53,935 nucleotides of DNA from assembly GCF_004212635.1 (NCBI RefSeq), contig NZ_PSRT01000053.1:1-53935 (forward strand), read 5' to 3'. Positions within the stretch are counted from its first letter, which is position 1; each line of letters opens with the position of its first letter. The translations under genes were made by a program, and so were the position numbers. Source of the DNA: Bradyrhizobium genosp. SA-3 (lineage in GTDB: Bacteria; Pseudomonadota; Alphaproteobacteria; Rhizobiales; Xanthobacteraceae). The notes beneath the pieces are model-generated. The model saw only the letters and a program-made list of their open reading frames with translations. It was not told where the DNA came from and searched no databases. Below are positions 15,256 through 24,465 of this stretch, piece by piece.

Positions 15256-16107
15256 CTACGACTTCACCGCACCCGCCGTGAGCCCGCCCACCATGTAGCG
15301 GCGGAAGGCATAGTAGACCGCGGCCGGCGGCAGCGCATAGATGAAGCCGGTGGTCATCAGCAGCTCCCAGGGCGAGTCGTCGGCGGCGAGGAAGTTGCCG
15401 AGTGCGACGGGGAGAGTGATCTCGCGATCGTTCGAGAGCAGCAGGAACGCGTAGAGATATTCGTTCCAGGCCAGCAGCACCGCATAGGTGCCGATCGCGA
15501 CCAGCGACGGCATCATCAACGGCAGATAGACCAGGCGGAAGATCTGCAGCGTCGTCGCGCCGTCCATGACGGCGGCCTCGTCCAGCTCGACCGGCAGCTT
15601 GTCGGAGGCCTGCTTGAGCACCCAGATCGCATAGGGGCTGGCGATCGTCACCATCGCCAGGATCAGCGACCAGTGATTGTTGAGCAGGCCGTAATTGCCC
15701 ATGGTGCGGTACATCGGCACGGCGAGGAACGCCGCGGGGATGAAATAGGTGAAGAGCGCGAGGTTCAACACCATGCGTCCACCCGGCACCTTCAGCCGCG
15801 AGATCGAGAACGCCGCCGCGGTCGCGATGAACAGGGTCAGCACGCCGACGGACGCTGCGATCAGCGTCGAATTCCAGAACTGGACGTAGAAGTCGCGCAG
15901 GAAATAGTGCTGCTGCTTGAACACGATCTCGAAGTTATGCAGCGTCGGGTGATCCGGCCACAGCTTGCCCGAGAACGCGTCCTCCTTCGGGGAGATCGCG
16001 AACAGGAACATGTGATAGATCGGGATCATCGTCCACAGGAAGACGGGGATGCCGATCAGCAGCAGCCGCGCTTCGATCGCGACTTCGCGCAAGGAGGGGA
16101 GCTTCAT
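15256..16107 (-). CDS. Carbohydrate ABC transporter permease (MalG type)
   Basis: A 283-residue inner-membrane protein with six helices. The first is LLLIGIPVFLWTMIPIYHMFL. The EAA loop is LDEAAVMDGATTLQIFRLVY followed by LPLMMP, the form used in the CUT1 sugar family, and LLAWNEYLYAFLLL is another family marker. It is the last gene of the operon binding protein, MalF type, MalG type, and overlaps the upstream permease by 4 bases. No ATPase is encoded nearby, so a shared MalK/UgpC-type ATPase is likely. Substrate unknown. Confidence 0.88.
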   Translation of the reverse strand: MKLPSLREVAIEARLLLIGIPVFLWTMIPIYHMFLFAISPKEDAFSGKLWPDHPTLHNFEIVFKQQHYFLRDFYVQFWNSTLIAASVGVLTLFIATAAAFSISRLKVPGGRMVLNLALFTYFIPAAFLAVPMYRTMGNYGLLNNHWSLILAMVTIASPYAIWVLKQASDKLPVELDEAAVMDGATTLQIFRLVYLPLMMPSLVAIGTYAVLLAWNEYLYAFLLLSNDREITLPVALGNFLAADDSPWELLMTTGFIYALPPAAVYYAFRRYMVGGLTAGAVKS

Positions 16108-16976
16108 CGCGACAACCGTTTCATCATGAAGTACACGAGCGGCAGGACGAACGGCATCGCGCAGACGATCGACGCCATGGCGAGCGAGAGCTGGTCGAGC
16201 CGGAGATAGCGGATGCCGAGCGTCGACAGCACATGCGTGAGGTCGGCCGGGCCACCGCCGGTGAGCAGATAGACGCTGTTGAAGTCACCGAGCGTCCAGA
16301 TCATCGAGAGCAGCGTGCAGGTGACGTAGAGCGTCTGCATCGACGGCCAGGTGATGTAGCGGAATTTCTGCCACCAACTCGCGCCGTCGACCTCGGCGGC
16401 CTCGAACAGATCGTGGGAGATCGCAAGACGGCCGGTGATCAGGATCAGCGTCCAGAACGGCAGCGACTTCCAGATGTGCACGGCGATCGCCATGCTCAGC
16501 GCCACGGTCGGATCGTTGAGCCAGTTCGGGCCGTCATCGCCTGTGAAGGAGAAGATGAGGTGGTTGATCATGCCCCATTCGGGATTGAGCATGAAGCGCA
16601 CCGACAGGATGGTCGGGATCGACGGCACCGCCCAGGGCAGGATGAAGATCACCGAGAGCCATTTGATCCAGGTGCGCTGCTGGGCGAAGAAGCCGGACAG
16701 GAACAGCGCGATCAGCATCTTGATGTTGATGCCGATGACCAGGAAGATCAGCGTGTTGACCGCGGCGCGCGCGAAGATCGGGTCGTTGTAGAGCGCGACA
16801 TAGTTCGCTGGGGCGCGCGCCAGCCACAGCCCGTAGCCGACGGGATAGATGACGAAGGCAAGGAAAACGAGCAGATAGGGCGCAAGCAGTACGATGCCCC
16901 AGACCTGCGCCGGGGTCAGCCGCGACGACAGGGGCGGGCCGGGGATTGCCTGATCGCCAGAGAGCGTAATCGCCAT
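16104..16976 (-). CDS. Carbohydrate ABC transporter permease (MalF type)
   Basis: About 290 residues with six membrane helices and the EAA loop FEAAEVDGASWWQKFRYITW. It pairs with the MalG-type protein to form the sugar channel. The frame extends to a TTG at 16994, but ATG 16976 is the more likely start. The gene follows the binding-protein gene after a 94-bp gap that carries two perfect hairpins, a common arrangement that keeps the binding protein in excess over the membrane subunits. Substrate not identifiable. Confidence 0.87.
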   Translation of the reverse strand: MAITLSGDQAIPGPPLSSRLTPAQVWGIVLLAPYLLVFLAFVIYPVGYGLWLARAPANYVALYNDPIFARAAVNTLIFLVIGINIKMLIALFLSGFFAQQRTWIKWLSVIFILPWAVPSIPTILSVRFMLNPEWGMINHLIFSFTGDDGPNWLNDPTVALSMAIAVHIWKSLPFWTLILITGRLAISHDLFEAAEVDGASWWQKFRYITWPSMQTLYVTCTLLSMIWTLGDFNSVYLLTGGGPADLTHVLSTLGIRYLRLDQLSLAMASIVCAMPFVLPLVYFMMKRLSR

Positions 16977-17001
16977 TCTTTTCGGTCTCTTCAAAGAGAA
17001 G

Positions 17002-17060
17002 CCGGCCGCGAAACGCGGCCGGAGTTGTTCTTACACCTCTCCCCGCAACGCGGGGAGAGG
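17002..17060 (-). promoter_or_regulatory. Two perfect hairpins between binding protein and permease genes
   Basis: Hairpin 1: CCTCTCCCCGC (17036-17046), loop AAC, GCGGGGAGAGG (17050-17060). Hairpin 2: CCGGCCGCG (17002-17010), loop AAA, CGCGGCCGG (17014-17022). Neither is followed by a long U-tract. In this position they would stabilise the 3' end of the binding-protein message or partly stop transcription, giving more binding protein than permease. Confidence 0.65.
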
Positions 17061-17070
17061 GGCGGATGAC

Positions 17071-18456
17071 TTAACCCGCGACCTGCTTGATGCGGGCGAT
17101 CAGTTCGTCGACGGCCTTGTCGACGGGAACCTTCTCGCTCACCACCCGGTTCATCGCCTTCGCCCACACGTTCTCGTTGTTGAGGATCGTGAACTTCCAG
17201 TTCTTGGTGAAGTCGAATGCGGCGGTGCCGCCCTTGAACTGCGTGTAGACCGCCTTGCGGTGCTTGTCAGCCTGCCAGAACGGACTTTCCTGGCTTTCCT
17301 TCGTCACCGGGAACCAGCGGCCGAGTGCGCCCTCGATATAGGGACGGACGTTCTCTTCCTGGAGCAGGAAGCTGATGAACTGCTTCGCCTCGGCCTTGTT
17401 CTTGGCCGCGGTGAAGACCAGCCCGGTCTTGACGTCGGAGCGGTAGCGGATGGTCGAACCATCCGGCGCCTTGGGGAAGGACGCCGTGATGATGTCCTGT
17501 TCATAGGCCTTCTTGCCGGCGTCGCGCTGCTCCTGGGTGAGGGCCTGGTTCTGTGAGTCCTCGTACCACTTCGCCGCGATCGAGATCGTGAAGTTGTGAG
17601 TCATCACGATGGTCTTGTTGTGGAAAGCGACGTTGTTGTCAGGATCCTTCCAGGTCGTCGAGGAGGGCGGCGTGCAACCCTTGATGTAGGTGTCGGTGTA
17701 GTCCTTCATCGCCTTGATCAGGTTCTCGCGGACCTTGGGATCATCGACCAGCAGCTTGCCGTCGTCGTCGACCAGCTTGACGTGGTAGGCGTCCATGAAG
17801 GTGTAGAACGACTGGAAGGCGTCGGTGGATTCCACGCCCATCGGCTGGCCGACGGCATAGATGCGCTGGCCTGTCGCCTTGCGGATCGCCGGCTGCACCT
17901 TGTCGCACCAGAACGTCCAGTAGCCCGTCCAGTCGGTCGGAATGTCGCTCTGCTTGAAGCCGGCCTTCTCCAGCATGTCGTTCCAGATCTGGACGTGCAT
18001 GCTCTGCTGCTTCAGCGGGAAGCCGTAATAAGCCTTCTTCTTGGTCACATCGTTGTAGAGGATCGACGCATCCAGCGTGTTCTGCACGAACCGGCCCTTG
18101 ATCGGCTCCATGACATCCGTGAGGTCCTCGAGCTTGCCCTCGTAAGCCCACTTGCCCTGCGCCTGCACGTCATAAGAGTCGGAATAGGCGACATCGGGCA
18201 CGGTGCCGGCATCGAGCGCGGCGACCGTCTTCGGAATCATGTCCTGGATCGCGTACTGCGACAATTCGACCTTGATGCCGGTCTTGGCTTCGAACTTCTT
18301 GATCGTGTCGATCAACGCGTCGTCTTCGGAGCGATAGAAGCCCTTGCCCCACCAAACCGTAATCGTCTTCTGCTGCGCAAAGGCGGGTGCAGTGGCCGCA
18401 AACAGCCCAACCGCAGCGACCGCCAATGATACTGCGCCAATAACCTTGGATCTCAC
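17071..18456 (-). CDS. Sugar ABC transporter substrate-binding protein
   Basis: About 461 residues, exported to the periplasm. Signal peptide MRSKVIGAVSLAVAAVGLFA... is cleaved after AFA. The mature protein has the SBP_bac_1 (MalE/UgpB) layout: ITVWWGKGFYRSEDDALI at the start, the FEAKTGIKVELS strand, and VPDVAYSDSYDV near residue 90. GTG 18456 with GGGAG just upstream is a better start than TTG 18471. It is the first gene of the operon. The ligand is probably a sugar or polyol, inferred from family and the CUT1-type permeases. Confidence 0.87.
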   Translation of the reverse strand: MRSKVIGAVSLAVAAVGLFAATAPAFAQQKTITVWWGKGFYRSEDDALIDTIKKFEAKTGIKVELSQYAIQDMIPKTVAALDAGTVPDVAYSDSYDVQAQGKWAYEGKLEDLTDVMEPIKGRFVQNTLDASILYNDVTKKKAYYGFPLKQQSMHVQIWNDMLEKAGFKQSDIPTDWTGYWTFWCDKVQPAIRKATGQRIYAVGQPMGVESTDAFQSFYTFMDAYHVKLVDDDGKLLVDDPKVRENLIKAMKDYTDTYIKGCTPPSSTTWKDPDNNVAFHNKTIVMTHNFTISIAAKWYEDSQNQALTQEQRDAGKKAYEQDIITASFPKAPDGSTIRYRSDVKTGLVFTAAKNKAEAKQFISFLLQEENVRPYIEGALGRWFPVTKESQESPFWQADKHRKAVYTQFKGGTAAFDFTKNWKFTILNNENVWAKAMNRVVSEKVPVDKAVDELIARIKQVAG

Positions 18457-18471
18457 GTTTTTCTCCCTCAA

Positions 18472-18851
18472 ACGGCCGGTGTTTTTAACCGGTCGTATAA
18501 AACACTAGCGCATGGCGGAAGTCTGATCTAGCGCCATCTTGTCAGACCAATGTCGTGGGGATAGAGCCTCGCGGAGATGCTTAATGCGCGCATCGATCCA
18601 ATCGCCGCATCAATTCGCGGCAATCAATTCGCCTTGTGCGTTCTGGCTTGGCCTGACCATGCGCGCATACCTGCTCGCCGCTAGCGCAAGACGTTTAAGC
18701 GGTATGAGGACTGAACGCAACGCAACCCGCTCGCAACGCAGCGGTGCTCCTACTGCAGGGCGCCAAAATGTCTCTGTGAGCACAGGCGGGTTGATCCGAG
18801 GAACTCCGGTTCGACAGGGAAACGGTCTCGCCCCGCTCTGCCGGCGAGCTG
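18472..18851. other. 380-bp region between ABC operon and lysR
   Basis: It holds the promoter of the binding-protein operon. Just upstream of that operon are two similar blocks, CGGCCGGTGTTTT and ACCGGTCGTATAAAAC (about 18472-18504), which could be paired regulator half-sites. Further on, CTAGCGCATGGCG and CTAGCGCCAT repeat with about 20 bp between. The rest shows no convincing gene, RNA or palindrome. Confidence 0.35.
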
Positions 18852-19832
18852 TCAGCGTTTCCGCTTCAGGCCCGTCGATCCTGTGTTTGAACCTGCCTCG
18901 GCGGATCGGGACCGCGGCTTGCCTTGCCCGCTCGTTCGGGAAGGAGAACGCCATGCCTCGAGCAGCATCTTGAGAAATTGGCTGGCATGAGGGGATAGTG
19001 TCGCTCCGCGCCTGCGCACAATTCCGATCGTCCGCGACACTTCCGGCTCGATCAATCGAATGGTGTGAATGATCGGATGGCCGGCGGCTGGCGTCGCGAG
19101 CTTCGGTAGCACGGCGATGCCGAGTCCCGCTTCGACGAGGCCAAGCGAACCGGAGAGATGCGCGACTTCATAGGACCAGTTCAGCTGCAGGCCGTGTCGT
19201 GCCAGTGCATTGTCGATCAACGCGCGATTGCCGCTGTTGCGACCGACGGTGATGACCCGGTGCGGCACGATCTCCGACCAACTTACCTGTTTGCGCGATG
19301 CCAACGGATGGTCATGACGGCAGGCCAGGACGAAAGGATCCTCAACCAGTTTCTCAAATTCAATTTCGGCATGCGAAGCACCAATGAAATTGATGCCGAA
19401 GTCGGCTTCGCCGCGCGCGACCGCTTCCAATCCCTCATTGGCACCGATGTCCAGAATCCGGATGCGAATGCGCGGATACGCTTCGGCAAACCGGCCGATC
19501 GCTCGCGGCAGGAAATAGAACACTGCTGTCGGCACCGCGGCCACCGAGACCAAGCCTGAACTCCGCGCGCCGATATCCTGGATGGCGAGCACCGAGGTCT
19601 CGAACTCGTCGATGAGGCGGCGCACCTTCGGCAGGAAGTCACGGCCCGTCATGGTGAGATTGACGTGGCGCGTCGACCGCTCGAGCAACGGCGCACCGAG
19701 GCTTTCTTCCAGCTTCTGAATGCGTCGGCTGAGCGCTGGTTGAGACAAGTTCAGCGCCCTGGCGGTCCGGACAAAGCTTCCCGTCTCCGCGACGGCGATG
19801 AACGCCTTGAGGTCGAGCAGTTCTGCGTTCAT
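18852..19832 (-). CDS. LysR-family transcriptional regulator
   Basis: A 326-residue regulator. The N-terminal winged helix-turn-helix (residues 1-62) contains FVRTARALNLSQPALSRRIQ and KLEESLGAPLLER. The inducer-binding domain covers about 90-295. The last 30 residues (SPSRTSGQGKPRSRSAEAG and on) are a basic, disordered tail not usual in the family. It is divergent from the galD/dctA-like pair with a 118-bp gap carrying a strong dyad, so it most likely controls those genes in response to a carboxylate and represses itself. Confidence 0.9.
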   Translation of the reverse strand: MNAELLDLKAFIAVAETGSFVRTARALNLSQPALSRRIQKLEESLGAPLLERSTRHVNLTMTGRDFLPKVRRLIDEFETSVLAIQDIGARSSGLVSVAAVPTAVFYFLPRAIGRFAEAYPRIRIRILDIGANEGLEAVARGEADFGINFIGASHAEIEFEKLVEDPFVLACRHDHPLASRKQVSWSEIVPHRVITVGRNSGNRALIDNALARHGLQLNWSYEVAHLSGSLGLVEAGLGIAVLPKLATPAAGHPIIHTIRLIEPEVSRTIGIVRRRGATLSPHASQFLKMLLEAWRSPSRTSGQGKPRSRSAEAGSNTGSTGLKRKR

Positions 19833-19843
19833 GGCAAGGCTCC

Positions 19844-19866
19844 ATTATGTCGATAGACGAAATAAT
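19844..19866. promoter_or_regulatory. LysR-type operator dyad
   Basis: The 23-bp site has the form ATTAT-n-TCG-n5-CGA-n-ATAAT, an interrupted perfect inverted repeat with 8 matching pairs. It starts 12 bp from the lysR start codon and lies 85 bp upstream of the galD-like ATG. Its size and T...A symmetry fit a LysR-family recognition site, and the AT-rich arms stand out in this GC-rich DNA. Confidence 0.7.
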
Positions 19867-19950
19867 ACCTCAGATATTTGCATTTCACAAAAGAGTTCGG
19901 AGGGAGGATGCTCCGGTCCGGGCGAAGATGTCGCCGAACGGAAGAATTCC

Positions 19951-21024
19951 ATGAATGATCAGATTGCCATTCCCTGTGTGGTCATGCGCGGGGGTACCTC
20001 GCGCGGACCGTTTTTCCTGGCCCGCGATCTTCCCGCCGACCCCAGGTCGCGCGACGCGGTCCTGTTGTCGGTGATGGGAGGTGGGCATGATCTTGGAATC
20101 GATGGAATCGGCGGCGGCAATGCCGTCATCAACAAGGTCGCGATCATCGGACCGGCAACGGTGCCCGGCGCCGATGTTGACTACCTGTTTGCCCAGGTAC
20201 GTGTTCGTGAAGGGATCGTCGATACCTCTCCGAATTGCGGAAACATGCTGGCGGCCGTGGGGCCGTTCGCAATCGAGGCCGGCCTGGTCGCCGCGACCGC
20301 AGATCGCACCCATGTCCGCATCCACAATGTCAACACCGGCAAGCTGATTGATGCGACCGTTGCCACCCCCGGAGGGCGGGTGACTTACGAGGGCGAGGCG
20401 CGGATCGACGGCGTACCGGGAACGGCCGCGCCCATCGAACTGTCGTTCCCTAACGCGGCCGGCGCACGCACCGGTCGCCTGCTGCCGACGGGACGACCGG
20501 TCGACCGCATCGAAGGGATCGACGTGACCTGCATCGACGCGGCGATGCCGGTCATGCTGGTCCGCGCGGCGGATCTGGGATGGACCGGCCGTGAGGCACC
20601 TTCGGACTTCGCCGACAGCGGCTTCCGCGCGCGTCTCGAGAACTTGCGCATCGAGGCTGGGCTCCGGATGGGTTTTCCAAACTCCGCGACAATGGTGATC
20701 CCGAAGCCGGTTCTGATTGCGTCCGCGGGCGAGGCGAAGTTGAACACCCGATACTTCATGCCGCACGACTGCCATAGCGCGCTGGCCGTGACCGGCGCGG
20801 TCGCGATCGCGACTGCGTGCCTCACGCCCGGAACGATCGCGGCAGAGATGGTCGGACCGCTGGCGCCGCCGGTGCCGATCACGCTCGCCCATCCCTCCGG
20901 CCAGCTCGTGGTTCGGCTGGAGCCCGGCCTGGTCGCCCGAGTGCAGCGGACAGCCCGGCGGATCTTCGAGGGGCACGTCTTCGCCCGCCGGTCGCACGTG
21001 CCTCATTCGGTCTTGGCGGCCTGA
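19951..21024 (+). CDS. PrpF/GalD-family isomerase (4-oxalomesaconate tautomerase-like)
   Basis: A 357-residue protein of the PrpF/DAP-epimerase fold. Family marks: IPCVVMRGGTSRGPFF at the N-terminus, DGIGGGNAVINKVAII, the active-site Cys in DTSPNCGNMLAAVGPFAIE, and the second half with MGFPNSATMVIPKPVLI. Members isomerise unsaturated tricarboxylates: GalD converts the keto and enol forms of 4-oxalomesaconate in gallate-type pathways, and PrpF acts on methylaconitate. The start at 19951 follows GGAAG. Its dctA-like partner and the divergent LysR gene suggest use of an external di- or tricarboxylate. Confidence 0.82.
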   Translation: MNDQIAIPCVVMRGGTSRGPFFLARDLPADPRSRDAVLLSVMGGGHDLGIDGIGGGNAVINKVAIIGPATVPGADVDYLFAQVRVREGIVDTSPNCGNMLAAVGPFAIEAGLVAATADRTHVRIHNVNTGKLIDATVATPGGRVTYEGEARIDGVPGTAAPIELSFPNAAGARTGRLLPTGRPVDRIEGIDVTCIDAAMPVMLVRAADLGWTGREAPSDFADSGFRARLENLRIEAGLRMGFPNSATMVIPKPVLIASAGEAKLNTRYFMPHDCHSALAVTGAVAIATACLTPGTIAAEMVGPLAPPVPITLAHPSGQLVVRLEPGLVARVQRTARRIFEGHVFARRSHVPHSVLAA

Positions 21025-21077
21025 AGCCCGCCGCCTCCGCAGCCATCAAGAAAATCAGAGCCATGGGAGAAACGAGA

Positions 21078-22463
21078 ATGCACAAGCAAGCGCTGGTTGG
21101 ACACCCGAACACCGAGGCGCGGAAGCCATTCTACCGGATTCTCTACGTCCAGGTGCTGATCGGCCTCATGCTGGGCGTCCTCACCGGCCATTTCTGGCCT
21201 GAATTTGGTGCCGCGCTGAAGCCCTTCGGAGACGGCTTCGTCAAGCTGGTCAAGATGATGATCGCACCGATCGTGTTCTGCACCATCGTGAGCGGCATCA
21301 ACAGCATCAGCGATTCCCGTGAGGTCGGCCGCACGCTGGTGAAATCCATGGCACTGTTCTACCTGCTGACAGTGCTTGCGCTGCTGGCCGGCCTGATCGC
21401 CGTATCGCTGATTCAGCCAGGGGCGGGCATGCATGTTTCCGTCAGTACGCTGGACCCGTCGGTGGCTGCGAAATTCACCAAGCAGGCAGGCGCGACCGGA
21501 TTTGCGGACTTCATGCTGCACATCATCCCGCATTCGTTCTTTGGAGCGTTTGCCGATGGTGAGGTGCTGCCGGTCCTGCTGATCTCCATCCTGATCGCCT
21601 TCGGCCTAAGCCGTGCCGGCGATGGGGGTGTCGTGGTGACAAAGGCAGTCGCCGCGTTCTCTCACGTGCTGTTTGTATCCTTCGGCTTCATCATGAAACT
21701 TGCTCCGCTCGGCGCCTTTGGCGCCATGGCGTTCACGGTGGGCCGCTACGGCATCCGCTCGATTGGTTCGCTCGGACTGTTGATCCTGACCTTCTATATC
21801 GCCTGCTCCGTCTTCGTGATCGTCGTGCTTGGTACGCTGGCGCGGCTGAACGGCTTCAGCCTGTGGAGGACCATCCGCTACTTCAGGGAAGAACTGCTGA
21901 TCGTGCTCGGCACGTCGTCGTCGGAGCCGGCGCTGCCTGGCGCGCTGCGCAAGCTGGAGCAGCTCGGATGCCGGAAAGGCGTGTCAGGGCTCGTGTTGCC
22001 GATGGGCTACTCTTTCAATCTGGACGGCAGCGCCATTTACCTCACCTTGGCTTCCATCTTCATTGCGCAGGCCTGTGACATTCACCTGTCATGGGGGCAG
22101 ATCGCGGCGATGCTCGGACTGATGCTGCTGACGTCCAAGGGGGCGGCCGGCGTCACCGGCAGCGGCTTCGTCGCGCTTGTCGCGACCCTCTCGGTCATGC
22201 CGGATTTGCCCGTGACCGGCGTGGCGCTGCTTGTTGGCATCGACCGCTTCATGTCGGAGGCTCGGGCGCTGACCAGCATGATCAGCAACTGTGTCGCGTC
22301 CATCACCGTTTCGCTGTGGGAGGACGCCTGTGACCGCGAGGTGCTGGCCCGTGAACTGGGACAGAGCGGCACTGTCACGGCCGCGGCCGGGACGAAGATC
22401 GGGGAGGCAGCGCTGGTGCGGGAGGACAAGAGCTGGATCTCGACGACGCAATCCGCCGCCTGA
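21078..22463 (+). CDS. Dicarboxylate:cation symporter, DctA family
   Basis: About 461 residues with eight membrane helices and two re-entrant loops. Family motifs: VKMMIAPIVFCTIVSGI, LGTSSSEPALPGAL (serine-rich hairpin), MGYSFNLDGSAIYLTLA and KGAAGVTGSGFVAL. DctA proteins import succinate, fumarate, malate or related acids with protons or sodium. The chosen start has GGGAGA at good spacing; an ATG five codons upstream (21063) is possible. It lies 53 bp after the galD-like gene in the same orientation and probably in the same operon, so it may import that pathway's substrate. Confidence 0.88.
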   Translation: MHKQALVGHPNTEARKPFYRILYVQVLIGLMLGVLTGHFWPEFGAALKPFGDGFVKLVKMMIAPIVFCTIVSGINSISDSREVGRTLVKSMALFYLLTVLALLAGLIAVSLIQPGAGMHVSVSTLDPSVAAKFTKQAGATGFADFMLHIIPHSFFGAFADGEVLPVLLISILIAFGLSRAGDGGVVVTKAVAAFSHVLFVSFGFIMKLAPLGAFGAMAFTVGRYGIRSIGSLGLLILTFYIACSVFVIVVLGTLARLNGFSLWRTIRYFREELLIVLGTSSSEPALPGALRKLEQLGCRKGVSGLVLPMGYSFNLDGSAIYLTLASIFIAQACDIHLSWGQIAAMLGLMLLTSKGAAGVTGSGFVALVATLSVMPDLPVTGVALLVGIDRFMSEARALTSMISNCVASITVSLWEDACDREVLARELGQSGTVTAAAGTKIGEAALVREDKSWISTTQSAA

Positions 22464-22560
22464 CGACCGCGTTTGCATGAAATCGATTGCAGTATTCGGC
22501 TGCCAAATCGAGCCCGTGGCCCGCAGGCTGCCGACCCCTAAGAGAGCGACGTTGATCACT

Positions 22561-24465
22561 CTAGTTGGATTTGGCGCTGTCCTTCGCATTCTCCGCCGTC
22601 GGCGATCCATCCTGCGCGGGGCGCTTTCCGCCCCCGGTGATGCGCTGCTTCAGGAGATCGAGGAAGGGAGAAGCCGCAGGCGACTGCCGGATCAAGCTTT
22701 CGGGGTCGGGGAAGATCAGGGGATCGTCCCAGGGCCCCTGCACCATGAAGGGCAATTGAAAGCCGGACGTGGTGTTGAGGCTCGCCACGCCCTTCATGTC
22801 GTATTCGCGCGTCGGCACCGAGGCGGTGCCGGTCAGCGTGATCTTCGCCGCGGGCCCTTCGATGCGGATGTCCTCGGCGGTCGCGATCCCGTCGGCGAAT
22901 TTCACCGCGATGGTGAGATTGTTATAAGGGGTCGAGCCGTTGCGGAAATTGCCGCCGCCGGACAGCGGCCGCCGCTCCAGACGCTTCAGCAGTTGCTCAG
23001 CGTTGAAGCCCGCGATCGCGCCGTCATGCCCGGTGACGGTGGCGTTGCCGTCGAGCGACTGCACGAGGCCGAACGGGCTCGAGCCTGAAGCGAACAGCGA
23101 CACGTTGATGTTGCCGCGGCCGGACAGCTTGTTGACCCCGAACAGCTCGGAGGCGCAGGCCTGCAGATCGACATCGGTGAACTGGAATTGAGCCTTGATG
23201 TCGGCGACGCTGTCGGCGCGCGCGATGCCGAACGAGCCTTTGGCGATGCCGCCAAAGATCTGGGCCTCGCCCACCGAGAGCGCCAGCGTGCCGTTGCGCA
23301 AATTGGCGCCGATCGCGGTGCGACCGAGCTTCGACGGGCCGACCGTCAGCTTTGCCGCCGATAGGCGCATGTCGAGATCGGTGGTCGACAATCCGTTGAG
23401 ATCGAACAGCTGTCTGTTCCAGTCGCGCGCTCCGCTCGCGAGCAGGCGGAAGGTCGAGATATAAGGCGTGAAGTCGAGCGCGTCGGCGGCGAGCGTCGCC
23501 TGGAGGGTCTGCCGACCGTTATTGGCGTAGGTCATGACGCCCTCGGCGGTATTGCCGTCGAGCTCGACATTGACGTTAGTGAGCGCGATCGAGGCACCCA
23601 CGACGTTGGCGCGCGCCTTCAGCGCGAAACGGCCGAAGCCGCCGCTGCCCGGCTGCGGCTGTCCGGTCCAGCGCAGGGCGTTGCGCAAGGACGGGCTGTC
23701 GATGGTGAGGGTGCCTTCCATCATCGGGCTGGTGCGGTTGGCGACGCTGCCGTCGAAGGCGAGCTTGAGCGGCGCGCTCGCGATCCGCGCCTTCAACCCC
23801 GACCGCTCGCCGGAGAGGGCGGCGACGAAATCGGAAAAGCTGATCGAGCCGTCGACGCGCTCGCCGCGCCAGTCGAACTGTCCGGTCGCGGCAAAGGAGC
23901 GCGAGATCGAGGGCCAGGCCAGCGACAGGTCGATGTCCTCGAGCTTCTCGGTGGCGTGCGTGGCGGAGTCCTCGTAATTGAGTACGCCGTCCTGGATCCT
24001 GATCTCGGAGAACGACACCTGGTTGTCGGCGCCGGGCTTCATGGTGCGTGCAATGGTCTGGATGAAGGGTGTCCAGTTGCTCTCGCCGTCCGGCTTCAGG
24101 CTGACATGGATGCGCGGCCGCAGCAGCGCCAGGTCGGCGATCTCGAATCGTTGCAGCAGCAGCGGCAGCAGCCGCAAATTGGCGGTGAGCACGTCGACAT
24201 GGAGCGCGGGATCGTTGGCACCGCCGCCCTTGAGACCGACGTCGCGGAAGGAGATGTAGCTCGCCGGCAGGACCGAAATGTCGATATTGCCTGCGACACT
24301 GAGCTCCAGCCCGGTCACGTCGCGGATCTGCGCTTCCACCGCCTTGCGCAGCGCGTCACGGTTGATGAGCCAGGAGGTCGCGATCAGGGCTATCAGCGCC
24401 ACGCCGAGCAGCGCCGCGATCGGCGTCCCGAGGCGCTTCATTCCTTGGGCCATGGTCAATGGCAT
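22561..24465 (-). CDS. AsmA-family envelope protein
   Basis: About 634 residues. One N-terminal membrane helix (IAALLGVALIALIATSWLI) precedes a long beta-rich periplasmic part. The start of that part has the AsmA pattern VEAQIRDVTGLELSVAGNID, then ISVLPASYISFRDVGL, and the C-terminal third has the AsmA_2-type domain ending near SLNTTSGFQLPFMVQGPWDD. AsmA-like proteins are thought to form bridges for phospholipid transport or outer-membrane homeostasis. Starts at 24465 or 24453 are both possible; neither has a well-placed ribosome-binding site. It is convergent with dctA and divergent from scoA. Confidence 0.85.
   Translation of the reverse strand: MPLTMAQGMKRLGTPIAALLGVALIALIATSWLINRDALRKAVEAQIRDVTGLELSVAGNIDISVLPASYISFRDVGLKGGGANDPALHVDVLTANLRLLPLLLQRFEIADLALLRPRIHVSLKPDGESNWTPFIQTIARTMKPGADNQVSFSEIRIQDGVLNYEDSATHATEKLEDIDLSLAWPSISRSFAATGQFDWRGERVDGSISFSDFVAALSGERSGLKARIASAPLKLAFDGSVANRTSPMMEGTLTIDSPSLRNALRWTGQPQPGSGGFGRFALKARANVVGASIALTNVNVELDGNTAEGVMTYANNGRQTLQATLAADALDFTPYISTFRLLASGARDWNRQLFDLNGLSTTDLDMRLSAAKLTVGPSKLGRTAIGANLRNGTLALSVGEAQIFGGIAKGSFGIARADSVADIKAQFQFTDVDLQACASELFGVNKLSGRGNINVSLFASGSSPFGLVQSLDGNATVTGHDGAIAGFNAEQLLKRLERRPLSGGGNFRNGSTPYNNLTIAVKFADGIATAEDIRIEGPAAKITLTGTASVPTREYDMKGVASLNTTSGFQLPFMVQGPWDDPLIFPDPESLIRQSPAASPFLDLLKQRITGGGKRPAQDGSPTAENAKDSAKSN

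Noticed and set aside
18795..18830. GGTTCGA stretch resembling a tRNA T-arm
   Set aside because: The flanking bases do not pair and no acceptor or anticodon stem can be built around it.
18539..18973. 144-codon plus-strand frame between the ABC operon and lysR
   Set aside because: Overlaps the 3' end of lysR, shows no ribosome-binding site or family pattern, and is rich in Arg and Ser.
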